Below are positions 1 to 10,414 of a DNA stretch of 31,024 bases, in pieces. The notes under the pieces were generated by a model. It did not search any database. It worked only from the letters and a program-made list of their open reading frames with translations, and had not been told where the DNA came from. Within the stretch, counting starts at the first letter, position 1, and each line of letters starts with the position of its first letter. This stretch comes from Ophiocordyceps camponoti-saundersi (nom. inval.) (lineage: Eukaryota > Ascomycota > Sordariomycetes > Hypocreales > Ophiocordycipitaceae): positions 1 through 31,024 of the forward strand of contig PDHQ01000369.1 of assembly GCA_003339415.1 (NCBI GenBank). Direction: 5' to 3'. The position numbers were made by a program, and so were the translations under genes.

Positions 1-98
<98 letters not shown>
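1..98. repeat. (TTA)n microsatellite, cut by the window start
   Basis: An uninterrupted TTA trinucleotide run of about 32 units reaches from the first base to 98 and must continue to the left. It is followed by further AT-rich low-complexity DNA. Simple repeat; no function inferred. Confidence 0.97.
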
Positions 99-1690
99 GT
101 AAGGAAATCCGCTACCTATTTTATAAGTTTAACTATACTAACGTTTTTCTTATTTATAGGGATATCTTAGCTTAGCGAGTATAAGAGCTATTTTTAAGAT
201 ATCGCCACCGCTATTACCGCCGCTACTAACTTTGCTATTACCGCTATTACTATTACTATTATTAATACTATTACTATTACTAAAGGCGGCGAGAATGATA
301 AGGGCGATAATAGTAATAATAATAAAAATAATAATAAAAATAGTAATAAAAATAAAGATATTAAGGGTAATAATAAGGGCCTTAGTTTAGAGGCAGATTT
401 CCTAGTTTTTAGTTCTTAGTTTAAGGAATATTATAGCTATATATTAGCTTTAAGAGGTTATTATTATTCTAAGCCTCCTTTTTTATCTCCTTAAGTAAGC
501 TTTTTTCCTTAACTTAACTAGTAGTTTGCTATATAAAACTTATTAATTTTATATTTAAAAGGGCAGCTTATCTATTATAAAGAAACGCGCTATTAATATT
601 ATTAGGTATTTCTTAAGTTATTATATAGAGAAGCTTTTAGCCTAAGGCCTCTTATTAGCTTTCCTCTTCTCCTCCTCTTATTATAATAAGTCTTTTTCTA
701 ACCTAACTAGCGGCTTTTTACTAATATTATATTTTCTTTAGCTTACCTTATAGAAGAAAATATCCTAGGCTAAGATTCCCGCTCCCGCTCCCGCTCCCTC
801 TTTTTCTCCTCCTCCCGCCCTTACTACTAGCCCTATTAACGATAAAAATAATAATAAAAGCGAGAACGAGGAAAATAATAATAATAATAAAGGGGCTTTT
901 TAAGAATATCTATATTTTTATTATATTAAGTAAGGACGCGAATATCGTAATTAAGCTATAACGCTAAAATATATAGGGAAATAAAAGCCTTATATATTTT
1001 ATATAAAATATATACCTTTATACTAAACTTATACGCTAGCTTTTTAGCTTTTAATTTTAGCTTATATAATATAATATATTACCGCTAATATTAAATATTT
1101 ACTAATAGTAATAAAAGCTAATAATATATTTTAGGCGGTAATTATAGTAGCTTAAGCCTTAATAATATTAGCTAAGCTTAAGCTTATATATAATAATACT
1201 CTTTTTATTATATAGTTTATATCCTTAATCCTATTATATAAAATACGGAAAGCTAATTTATCTTATTTAAAAAATATATTAATATTATCTTTAATATTAC
1301 CCCCCTTTATAAGCTTTCGGGCTCTAAGGGGTTAGCTAATATTTTAATATTAAAGGAAAGGGTTATTACTTTAAAGTATAATATTACCGCTACCGCCGCC
1401 GCTATACCTATCGCCGCCGCTACTAAACTAATAACCCCGACGCTATCGCGCCGCCGCTATTACTTAGCTAGAGAGTTATTATTTATAAAAAAGTAGCGCC
1501 GCTAAATATCGTAAGAGGGGGGGGGGTTTTCCGCGCTTAAAAATACGCTTTTTAATATAAATTCTCCGCCGGTTATTTTACTATATATTTCCTAATATCT
1601 TACTTATTATTATATATAGCTAAATTATATAAAGCCTTAAAGCGATTAAGAGCGGTAATACCTTTAAGTTTTGCTAAAAGTTCCTATATT
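99..1690 (+). other. Unassigned RIP-mutated stretch with a low-complexity coding-like frame
   Basis: No gene can be called. Between about 170 and 1000 the plus strand reads as low-complexity protein sequence: Asn/Lys-rich around 300-380, Pro-rich with Ala-Pro repeats around 780-830, and Asn/Glu-rich around 840-895. The stops there are of the kinds RIP makes from Gln or Trp codons. This could be the end of a further element or a decayed gene next to the Gypsy element, but no family was recognised. A nine-G homopolymer lies near 1518. The Gypsy 3' LTR would be expected here or just to the left, and I could not find its partner copy. Confidence 0.4.
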
Positions 1691-2081
1691 AGGTTTTAAT
1701 AACTTTTTTATTTAATAAAGACCTCTTATCTCCTACTTTTATTTACTTTCTTTTATTTAGCTAAAATAATCTTCTTAACTTTTTATTTATCTTCTCCGTT
1801 AACTAAGATTACTAAGAGTTATAAATTAGTAATTTCCTATCTAAGTAATAAGTTTAACGTTACTTTTTTAAGTAAATTTATATTAAAGCAATTATAAGCT
1901 TTTATTAGTAATCTTATAAGTTTTATAAGGGTTAAGTTAATAACCCGCGCTATTATAAACTTAGCGTTTTTCTAATTAAGCTTTTTTTAAGTTATACGCT
2001 TAGGAAATTATATAGATTAAGCTAAACTTTATTATTTATTTTAAAGCGTTTAGCTAATTATTAATTCTTATTAGCTTAAAA

Positions 2082-2536
2082 CTCCTAAGCAGGGTTTAAA
2101 ATTAGTCAGTCACTACTTTTTTTTAGTCGCAAAAAAGTCACTACTATTTTTAAAGTTAAAAATCTATAGTAAGAGTAAGTAAGTAGTATAAATAACTATA
2201 AAATAGAGTAAATTCTTCGCTAAATAGCTATAAGCCTTTTTTCTTTTAATTATTTTTTCTTAATTAGTAAGGAATTTTTTAAGAAAAAAAGTCACTATTT
2301 TTTAGTGACTTTAGTCACTAAATGACTAATCGCTATTTATAGCCTATATAACTATAATTACTAATATAAAAAAAATACGTACTTATAGAGTGTTTTTTCT
2401 AGTATTTTATAGGTATTTTTTTTTAATTTCTAACCTAGGCCCTAGTTTATAATTAAATAAAGAACTTTCTTAAAAATGACTAAAAGTGAATTTCTGTGAC
2501 TTTTTTCACTGACTTTTTTTAAACCCTGCTCCTAAG
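2082..2536. repeat. 8-bp target-site duplication CTCCTAAG flanking the MITE
   Basis: CTCCTAAG occurs at 2082-2089 directly before the element and again at 2529-2536 directly after it. A perfect 8-bp duplication is the hallmark of hAT superfamily insertion. Confidence 0.93.
2090..2528. mobile_element. hAT-type MITE (439 bp), largely unaffected by RIP
   Basis: The element starts CAGGGTTTAAAATTAGTCAG and ends in the inverse (AAACCCTG); the terminal inverted repeats match over about 12 bp and then imperfectly through GTCAGT/GTCAC motifs. The flanking 8-bp duplication and CAGGG ends fit hAT. At 439 bp, with no ORF, it is non-autonomous. GTCACT/AGTGAC motifs recur inside each end, a subterminal repeat pattern typical of hAT transposase binding regions. 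Unlike the host Gypsy DNA it still has many CA and TG, so it either inserted after RIP had acted or was too short to be efficiently recognised. Related ends occur at 28447, 29897 and 30311. Confidence 0.92.
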
Positions 2537-2539
2537 TTT

Positions 2540-3300
2540 ATAAGGATAAAGTATTAGTAGCTTAATAAAAGTTTATTATTTACTATAATCCTCTTATAAA
2601 GTCCTTAGCCTAGCTTTTAGGATTTCTTATTAATACTTATAAAGTATTTAAGTTTAATAATATTATTATAAGAGCTTAAAACTTATAAGTTATAAAGAAT
2701 AGCGTTATTCCTATAGCTAAGTAAACTCTACTATTTAGCGTAAGTTAAGCTACGGGAAGCTATTTATCTTAGTTATCCTAGTTATAAGAAACTACCGCTT
2801 AGAGGTAAGCTTATATATTTTAATTAACTTTTTTATATCCCTTATTAATTTATAAATAATAAGCTATATTAAGTATTTAATTAATCTTATAAAGTTAGTA
2901 AAAATAACTCTAAAACTCGCTTATTTAGTTAGTTCCTTTATTACTTACGATTATACTTAGCTATTAGTAAAACTATATAAAATATTAAAGAAATTACTTT
3001 ATATAAAGTAGAGCGTTTATTAAGAGTATTAGCTTAAGTAGAATTTCTTTACTTAGCTAGTTTTTAATTACTTATAAGTGCTTATTTCCGCGTTCCGTAA
3101 GTAGGAAGTTTATTATAAAGTCTATTTATATATATTAGTAAAATTAATCTAAAGTAAGTAATAATTTAAAAAAAGTAGCCTAATATTATTTCTAAGCTTT
3201 AATCTTATTATAAATATCGTAATTTTTAAGAAATTAATAAATATATTATTACTAAAGCGGCTAGAAGAAGTCTTAGGTTATAAGGGCTATTATACCTTCC
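2540..3300 (-). pseudogene. Gypsy integrase remnant (DD35E), split by a MITE
   Basis: The rve catalytic core is readable. The first Asp codon is intact (GAC, 3122-3120) in a D-F-I-x-N-F context followed by ERGNKHL. The second Asp (now AAT, 2942-2940) lies in an S-N-K-G-T-N block, where the family has SDRGTN. The catalytic Glu (now AAA, 2834-2832) lies in the block that normally reads HPQTDGxxERVN. Spacing is 59 residues between the two Asp codons, then exactly 35 to the Glu, all in one frame. The conserved LNSR and PFFITY segments follow. The MITE with its target duplication interrupts the C-terminal part, which resumes below 2081. Confidence 0.9.
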
Positions 3301-3949
3301 CTTTTAAGGTAACTAACTAAGGCTAAGTTATAGATTATTTAAATAAGATAATTTTATAATATATTAAGCGAGGAGGCTAGCGCTTCTTAAAGTTTTTTAT
3401 TATAATAATAAGAGCTTCTAGGACCTAAAGCTTATTATAGAAATATAATCTTCCTTTAGTATTAATATAATAATTTATAATTTAAACTTTAAGTTATAGC
3501 TTCGGAGAAAGTAAGCGGTCTTCCCTTATTATAGCTTAATATACCTCTTAGAAGACTAAGTCTTATAATACTATCCTATTCTAAAATTCTTAAAGTTTAT
3601 TATTAGAGAAAACTTAAGTTTTTAGTAGGATATTTTCCTACGGATTTATAGCGTTTTTATAGCTATACTTATATTTTATTATTTATCCTCTCCTTTTTCC
3701 TTTTCTAGGATATTAGTAAGGTTTCCTAAAATATTAATTATTATAGCTTATAAGTAGAATTATAAAGCTTTTTTAGGAATTATCTATATAAAATAGGCGT
3801 TTTCCTCCTTTATAATTAAGGGTTTATCTTAATCTTTATAGGAAAGGGCGTTTAAAATTATAGCTTATTTACTAAGTTAATAATAAATTTTAAAGTTAAA
3901 TTATAATAAGTACTTAGCTTAACGCGCTTATTATTTTAAAAAGTACTAG

Positions 3950-4450
3950 CGAGTTATAAAATACTTTAAGTTCTTATAATTAGTAATAATATTAAAGCTA
4001 TTATAATTATATAGTTTAGTATACTACTATTCTAAGTATTTAATAATCGCTAATATCTCTTTATTATATATAGGATAATTATATTTAGCCGCGTTTATTT
4101 TTACGGAAAAGAATACTATTAGTTATTTTTATCTATCTTATTCTTAGTAAAGATATCCTTTTATAATATAAGCGCTAATATTTATTTTTAAAAATATAAG
4201 GTTTTTAAAGTTTTATTTTATTAGTAAAAAGGCTCTTATAAATAAGTTCTTAACTTCCTAGAAAGCTTACTCTTAATCTAAACCTTAGATAAACTTAACC
4301 CCTTTTTTTATTAAGTTTATTAATAGTTTTATTATTTTAGCAAAATCTATAATAAAGAGTTAGTAAAAGTTAGTAAAACTTAGGAATTTATAAAAGCCCT
4401 TAAGGAAAGTTAGTATAGCTTAGTTAATAATTATCTTAATCTTTTCTAAG
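3950..4450 (-). pseudogene. Gypsy RNase H remnant
   Basis: Continues the RT frame. A KKGVKFI block is followed by sequence corresponding to the retroelement RNase H start, read as Ile-Asn-Ile-Ser-Ala-Tyr-Ile-Ile around 4180-4155. The family has Thr-Asp-Ala-Ser followed by a small hydrophobic run there, so the catalytic Asp is now Asn. Stops are frequent. The boundary with the integrase zinc-binding region is not resolved, and the phase differs between here and the integrase, so a frameshift may lie between about 4.1 and 3.2 kb. Confidence 0.75.
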
Positions 4451-4985
4451 TCTGCTTAAAGCCTAACTCCCGCTAGTATTATAAATCTTAGGTATTTTAC
4501 CTTTTTAACTATAAATTTATACTTATCTAAGTTTAGATAAAGCTTATATTTTTAGAGCTTATATTAAACTAAGTATACTTTATAAAAATAGTCCTTTTTA
4601 GTACTATTAAAGTAAATAATAATATTATCGATATAAGCTAAGTAAAACTTATTAAGATATAGCTAAAAGATACTATTAATATATTTTTAGAAAATAGTAA
4701 GAGCCCTTATAAGTTTAAATAAGGTAATTATTTATTTAAAAAAGCTATACTAAGTTCTAAACGCTATCTTCTATTCCTCTCCTTTAGTAATCTATATTTT
4801 ATAAAAAGCTTATATAATATCTAGCTTTATTAGCTATTAAGACTTAGCTAATAACTAAAAGGTATCGCTAAGTAAAGGAAGCGGGTATTTATTTAAAACT
4901 ATAATCGTATTTAGTACGTAGAAATTCGTATAAAACTATAATCCTCCCTTAAGTTTCCTTATAAAGAGGACTAAGGCACTTATAA
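4450..4985 (-). pseudogene. Gypsy reverse transcriptase remnant
   Basis: Minus-strand reading from 4980 gives the Ty3/Gypsy RT blocks in order: a VLFIRK-type block, a KYPLPLL block, KLDI followed by A-F-Y-K-I, KIAFRT, and the catalytic box Tyr-Ile-Asp-Asn at 4635-4624 (Asp-Asp in active enzymes; the second Asp is mutated to Asn). KVKYLRFII and FLKGFYKFL blocks follow. The frame stays in phase from 4980 through the RNase H block near 4170 (115 codons to the catalytic box, then 153 more), so decay was by transitions rather than indels. TAA/TAG codons replace expected Gln and Trp. Confidence 0.93.
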
Positions 4986-5449
4986 GTAAGCTATTAGGTT
5001 AAATAAAGCCTTTTAGGATAAGGTTTCGTAATATTTTTTTAAGGATAAGTAATTCCTCCCTTAATATATTATAAAGAGGACCGAATAAGATTTAAAGTTC
5101 TTTACTATTTACTTCTTTTCTAAGTAATATATAATAATTTATACCTTCCTTATATAAGTTTAACTTATCCGCCTTTTACTTATAGAAAAAAGGAAATATA
5201 TTCTAGAATTTTATTAGGATATATTTTTATAATTAGTTATTTATTAAAGGAATCTTATCTTATAACGCTTTTCTTATATTTTTAACTCTTATTACTTAAA
5301 TCTCTAAATATTAAATAGGATCTTTCTTTTAATAATATAATTCTTTTTATCTTCTCCTTATTTCTTTAATAAAAGTTAAGCTATAAAAGTATATAATATT
5401 TAAGATCTCCTTTATTAGATAAGAGCGAGTATTAGTAATTTATACCTAT

Positions 5450-5790
5450 TATTACGAATCTCTATACTATACGCGATCTTTATAAAGGACGAAGTAAAAC
5501 TTTATATATAATAGCTAAAACTTACTAAGGATAATTAGGAAATTAAGATTAGGTATTATATAAGCTATAATTAATTAACTAAAGCTATTTATTTTAAGTA
5601 AGAGCTAAGCGATATTTAATATTTTTAGTCCGCCTATTATTACCCCTTTTACTTATTAAGCTAAGATTCTTTTTATTAGTATTTATAAGTTTTATATTAG
5701 TTATAAATATATTATAATATAGCTCTTATAGCTTTTATTAACTAATATATTTATTAATTTTAAGTTATTTAAAATTATAGGAATCTTAGT
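5450..5790 (-). pseudogene. Gypsy retropepsin (aspartic protease) remnant
   Basis: The codons read from 5742 down to 5719 correspond to the retropepsin active-site block. The expected Asp-x-Gly-Cys-x-Ser-Tyr pattern is seen with Asp, Gly and Cys turned to Asn, Ser and Tyr by G-to-A change. Downstream (lower coordinates) the frame runs on through a hydrophobic segment resembling the IPNLxF-type block that follows the protease flap in Ty3/Gypsy Pol. It precedes the reverse transcriptase as expected. Several stops interrupt it. The assignment rests on motif order and on the clear RT downstream. Confidence 0.6.
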
Positions 5791-5799
5791 AAATAAAGC

Positions 5800-8159
5800 T
5801 TATAATTTAGTATAGAGGATATTTTTCTTTTCCTTTATCTATATTACCTTATCCTCTAGAACGCTATAATATCTTAAAGCTATTCTTTTCCTTAGTTATT
5901 ATTAGAGTTATATTCCTTAACTAAAAGTAAGATTTCTATATAGTTAATATAAATATCTTTTAAAGCCTTCTATTAAGGCTTTTATAAAAGATAAAAATTA
6001 TAATTATAAATTAGGTATATATTTATTTTATATTTTATATAAAGGCTTAATATTCTATATTATTCTAGCACTAATTTTTTTATTTACTTAGCTTAGGGGG
6101 TATTTCTAAATATCTAGTTAGGGGTCTTATTATAATTACTATCTTTCCCTTTTTACTTTTTCTTTTTTTTATCCCTTATTATATTTATTAGAATATCCTT
6201 ATTAATATTTTTCCTATACTTAAGTTAATAGGAATACCCTTAGCGCTTCTTATATATTTATTAAAGTTAAGTTAGTATTTCTTAGCTACCTTAAAAAAGC
6301 GTAAAGTTTATTTTAATAACTATATAAAACTTTATAGATAATTAATAAATAAGGAGTATTCGTAAAATATATTAATTATAATTAGAAAGTTTTAGAATAT
6401 CGGGGAAAAGGCCCTATATAGCTAAGTTAGTTTTATAAAATTATCCTAACTTATAAATCCGGCTACGGTTACTAGGACTTTTTTAAACTTAGGAATAAAG
6501 TTACTAAATATTTATTTATTATAGTAAACTAAGGTCTAGAGCTTATCTTAAGCTTTTTTTTATTCTTAAATATTATTAAAAGTTTAATAAAAATAGTTAA
6601 AAAAGTCCTTTAAGTGCCTCTTTTTACTAAGGCCGCTAAACTATTAAAAAGCTAATATTTTCTATATTTTATCCTTAGGAAAATATTTTAAAATTCGTAC
6701 TTAGATATAATCTATATTTTTAGCTTTATTTTAAGGCTTATTAATATTATATTAGTAGATTAGCTAACTTATAAAAAAATAAAAAGAATTTAGTAATCTA
6801 TCTTACTTAGGCTAAGGTTCTTTTTACTTTATAAGGGCTATATTAATCTAAGCTTTATTAAGTATAGCTTTAGCGAAAGTTAGTTTAATAAGGTTTATTT
6901 ATAATATTTCCCTAAAAGCGTCTATACGCGCGGCTATAAGTTCCTAGGTATATTCTGCTTTTTTTATTATAAGGAAAATTATAGCTTATTACTAGATAGT
7001 AGATTATATATCCTATAATATAACTTTTTACTTCGCTTCTTTATTTACGAGAAAAATATTAGCTTACTTTTTAAATTACTATTCTATATACTTTAAAATC
7101 TACTAATAACGTTTCTCCCTATCTTTTATTATATATTATATTACTTATATTTATTATTCTAATAACTAAACTTATAAATCTTACTATAAGGGTTATTAAT
7201 ATCTACTAAAGCTAGCTTAAGATTACTAAAGCCCTTTTATTTAGTTTTATAAGTTAGCTATTCTAATCCGATTTAATTTAATTAATTTAATTAATATTAA
7301 AAATAAAAGTAAAAGTTTATAAGAAAAAAAGATATATAATTCTATTAAGAGATTAGTTAAAAGGATACTTATTTACTAAGCTATATATAATAATAATTAT
7401 ATATAGAGAGCTTCTAAGGAAGCTATACTTTAGCGTGCTAAATAGCTATATATACTGCTCTTTCCTTTAGAGCCTCTTTGCCTTCCTATTTAACTATCTT
7501 TCCCGTTCCGTTCCGTTTAATCCTTCCGCTATAAGCTTCTAAGCTAGATAGCGGCAGCCTTATTATTTAATCGCGAGGCTAATCTATAAATCTAACGTTT
7601 AGGTTAATAACCCGAATATAATATAAGGGCTAGACCTTGACACTTACTTTAATACCTTAATAAGTATATATTTCTTATCTTTTATTATTTATATATTTCT
7701 TTAAGTATTTTATAAAGGCTTAGGTTATTCCTATTATTTATCTTTATATTAGGTATATATTTAAGTTATATAAAAGTATTTATTTAAGTTATATAAAAAC
7801 TTTTATTATTTATTTTTATAGTAAGGATTATAACTTATATAAGCAGTTATATACTAGTATTTATAGCTTAGATTATTATAGCGCTTTATAGACTTTCCTT
7901 TCTCCGCTCTCTTCCTTATACTTTATTTTCTTATATTATCTAAGATAACTCTTAAGCTATAAGCTTAATATACTATATTTCCGCTAATTACCGCTATACC
8001 CTTATATAAGCGTATAGTAAGCTTTCCTTATATAGTTAGGGGGTTTTATTTTATTTTAGGTGATTTTTCTTACTTATAATATTATAAAAGCTTTAGAGTA
8101 TATAATTAATAAATATATAATAGCGAGTTTAAAAATAAGATTATATAGGAGGGAAGTTA
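5800..8159. other. Unassigned RIP-mutated DNA; expected Gypsy gag and 5' end
   Basis: By position, the minus strand from about 5.9 to 7.4 kb should hold gag and the 5' leader of the Gypsy element. I found no zinc knuckle or other gag signature that survives, and no LTR copy matching DNA left of 1.7 kb. The stretch from 7.4 to 8.16 kb has somewhat more C and G (for example around 7495-7560) but also lacks CA and TG. No RNA gene was seen. Confidence 0.4.
7758..7798. repeat. Short direct duplication, 18 bp at 23-bp spacing
   Basis: TATTTAAGTTATATAAAA occurs at 7758-7775 and 7781-7798. This is a local duplication in AT-rich DNA, with no associated element recognised. Confidence 0.7.
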
Positions 8160-9325
8160 ACGCCACACGCTATATATTATATCAGGGTTTATTACTAATT
8201 ATATATTGCGTAGCTAACTATACTTATTATTTTAGCGGACGAAGCGCTATAAGCAAAGTACCGGGTATCGAGCCCTATATAAATAGCAGCTAGCAATTTG
8301 CCAGGCGATAGCTATATCTTATAGCTTAGTCATCTAACTGGATCTCAGTACATGGCGTGCGGCGTTAGCGCACTCAAAGAGATATACGGACGATACCCTA
8401 AAGCTAATTCTTGCCCTTACCTTATGCCGCACGAAAAGACCGTAATCTCCAATTGATCTCGGCACTCGAGTCGTAAATGGGTTCGTCTGTCTCTCAAACA
8501 GCTTTCACGGCCGGTCGACGGAGTTTGAAGCGAGAATTTCCATCTACGTTGCACGAGGCCGTTTCACTTTTCAATCTTACGCATGCTACACCCGTACTAC
8601 GGCCCTTGCCTATCCTGATATCCGGAGCACGAGACGGCTCAGGCAAGACGTCAGGCTAGGACATCGTTGAGCAGTCTTGCTAACATTTGTTTCTCATCAC
8701 AAGTGCTAGACTCGAATCACATCTCTGCCAACTGGGTTACCCGTCTCCGCGACATAGACGTAACTCAGCCGACCCCAAGTTCCACTTCACGGCCCGAAGG
8801 TGTTATCCCACGACCACCTTCCGCTCGTGATAACGTTTCTCTCACCGTGCTTGAGGTCAGACGCATTGCTCAAGTACGGGCTAACCACGAGAGCAGCAAC
8901 ATCGGGTAGCCTACTTTCCGCGGCAGTCAAATTGTTCACATTAATTACGTATTAGATGCTCTGCAGGTGCGAAGCGGCGGAGTATCTAACTCGGACGTAG
9001 AGAAAAAATTGCGCTTTCGAACTGGCTTCATGGAGAAGCTTGGTCCTCGTGGTGTTCTTAATGCTACTTCACATTTACCAGAACCACCAGAAACATGAGC
9101 TCACCAAGTTTGCTTGGCTGTTTAGACAAACCCGAACACTCATACCTCCACACCAGCTATTCGTCACACCGGCCGTCGATATGTCAATTGGATCAAACTC
9201 GGAACTTTCCTCTACATACACCATGATATATTCAGTATCGTGCCGTATCAAAACCATCATCGACGCAGATTCTGTTATTCTGTGTATCGAATAGATGACG
9301 GGCTAGATTTCCTGTTTGGCAAGCT
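8160..9325. other. Left edge of the normal-composition island; no gene supported
   Basis: Between about 8160 and 8300 the RIP signature fades and CA/TG return. From 8300 to 9325 composition is normal. Only short, mutually overlapping open stretches occur (for example 8477-8659 and 8667-8909 on the plus strand). They lack recognisable domains and splice logic linking them, and I do not call them genes. The part next to 9325 presumably carries the 3' UTR and polyadenylation site of the dehydrogenase gene. This DNA could be a decayed single-copy gene or plain intergenic sequence. Confidence 0.45.
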
Positions 9326-10414
9326 TCACCAAGCCGCGTGGCCACCATCGATTCGAAGGTCGCTTCCAGTCATGAAGCTGCTAGCATCGCTCAACAAAAA
9401 CACTGCCGCGCCTCGGTACTCATTCGGCAAACTCAGGCGGTTGAGCATGTTCTCAGTTGGCCAAACCTCCTTGCGCTCCGGGAAGTCGTCAAGAAGCGAT
9501 TGAAGCATTTGTGTCATTATGTACCCTGGCGACATAGTATTAACGCGGATCCCATAGCGACCCCATTCTGCTGCCAAACTGCGGCATAATTGCAGTACTG
9601 CGGCCTTGGACGCATTGTATGCCCTGTCGTGCCTCAGCTACCAATACCATAATTGACGAGCTGCGACTTATCTTCGGGACTTACGGTGCATACATGCCAC
9701 GATTGGCAATTGTACCACTCATGCTGGCAATGAAGCAGATACTTCCCTGTTGTCCAAGGCGAACCATCTGGCGAGCGGCTGCTTGTGCTGTCATAAAGGC
9801 CCCCGTGACATTGATGCTCATCATCCTATCCACCTCCTCGGCGCTGTATTCCAGAGCGGGTGTCTCGTGATTGATACCGGCGGCGGCAATGAGACCATCT
9901 AATCGCTCATCTACGCTAGCAATTTGCTCCATGATTCTGTTAAGCTCACCTACATTTCGGACATCGGACTGGTGGTAGGTAAGGCTTGTGTCCAGTTCGC
10001 GACGGGCACGCTGCGATATTTGATGGAACGCGGAGCTCGAATCTTCAGCTGGTGAGGGCAACCGATCGACACAATGAACTTATTGATGTCAGCCAAGGGC
10101 GAGGCGTCAATTGGGCCGTAATTATTGGGCGAAAAGATGAGCGTGACTAGCTGGGCAAGCTCACCAGTCGCCCCAGCTTCTAGAAGGGCTTCAGCCTGGA
10201 CCAGGCCGAGTCCTCTTGCACCGCCAGAAACGACAACAACTTTGTCTTTAAGGCTGAACTCAGGCAGAAGATGTGGTCGGAGTACCGGAGCGAGATTCTG
10301 CCAGACAGGGCTCGAGTGAACGAAGCGATGATGTGAACTGGGAGCCGCAGGCACCATGCACACGGCATGGGCCCGCCAGCCTAGCTTCTTTACCACGGTG
10401 ACGAGGCGCGACAT
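9326..10414 (-). CDS. Classical short-chain dehydrogenase/reductase, three exons, probably NAD(P)(H)-dependent polyol/ketose-type
   Basis: The only intact-looking gene. Exons run 10414-10165, 10078-9685 and 9623-9326 (250, 394 and 298 nt), giving 313 residues and a TGA stop. I inferred both introns: phases 1 and 2 fit exactly and splicing restores continuous SDR sequence. Seen: Rossmann motif SGGARGLG (63-70) after a beta strand; Asp88-Arg89 at the cofactor-specificity position; AAAG (148-151, the NNAG site); catalytic Asn173, Ser202, Tyr217 and Lys221 (YNASK is formed across splice 2); SPG (246-248); and a C-terminal DGGH. The start is the first in-frame ATG; the frame is open further up without another ATG. 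Residues 1 to about 52, rich in Arg, Lys and His, precede the SDR core and could be a mitochondrial presequence. The core resembles fungal arabinitol dehydrogenase/sorbose reductase-like SDRs. The substrate is not determined by sequence, and no RIP damage is evident. Confidence 0.9.
9624..9684 (-). other. Intron 2 of the SDR gene (61 bp)
   Basis: The donor GTAAGT (from 9684) and acceptor CGACAG (to 9624) are both canonical. Splicing in phase 2 makes a Pro codon and joins RGMYA to PAYNASK, restoring the YxxxK active site. A branch-like GCTGAG lies about 9 nt before the acceptor. Confidence 0.88.
10079..10164 (-). other. Intron 1 of the SDR gene (86 bp)
   Basis: The donor GTGAGC is directly after exon 1 (10164). 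The branch-like GGCTGAC lies about 10 nt before the acceptor AATAAG (ending at 10079). Splicing joins a phase-1 G to TT and gives GAT-V-HCVDRL, the expected second beta strand after the Rossmann glycine loop. Unspliced, the reading frame leaves SDR homology here. Length is typical for filamentous fungi. Confidence 0.87.

Larger units (their letters stand above)
1700..7400 (-). mobile_element. Ty3/Gypsy LTR retrotransposon, RIP-inactivated (ends not defined)
   Basis: On the minus strand the order protease, reverse transcriptase, RNase H, integrase is readable from about 5.75 kb down to 2.55 kb, which is the Ty3/Gypsy arrangement (integrase last). Integrase C-terminal-like sequence resumes below the MITE, from 2081 to about 1.7 kb. 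Gag should lie between about 5.9 and 7.4 kb but I could not recognise it. I also found no matching LTR pair, so both limits are estimates. Many in-frame TAA/TAG codons sit where Gln or Trp is expected. The element cannot encode active enzymes. Confidence 0.85.
99..8160. other. RIP-mutated AT-rich domain, left of the island
   Basis: CA and TG dinucleotides are nearly absent, TA is in great excess, and CG persists (for example around 1381-1460). This is the expected result of RIP acting on repeated DNA in ascomycetes. The main exception is the MITE at 2090-2528, which still has many CA and TG. Near-absence of ATG explains why no ORF of useful length is found. All coding remnants inside carry in-frame TAA/TAG where Gln or Trp codons are expected, and hence are dead. 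Confidence 0.93.

Noticed and set aside
8184..8192. CAGGGTTTA resembling a hAT-like element end
   Set aside because: Only nine bases match; there are no subterminal motifs, no inverse end nearby and no 8-bp duplication.
1..8300. LTR pair for the Gypsy element
   Set aside because: I compared the stretches around 0.4-1.7 kb and 7.4-8.3 kb and found no matching direct repeat, so no LTR is annotated.
8477..8909. Two consecutive plus-strand open frames (60 and 80 residues)
   Set aside because: Different frames, no plausible intron joining them, the second lacks an ATG, and no domain was recognised.
9040..9870. Plus-strand open frames opposite the SDR 3' end
   Set aside because: They lie antisense to, or just downstream of, a gene whose minus-strand protein is clearly conserved; their sequences look random.
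9950..10078. Unspliced continuation of exon 1 through intron 1 into 9950
   Set aside because: SDR similarity stops at the GTGAGC donor and continues in another frame after AATAAG; the open frame beyond is chance.
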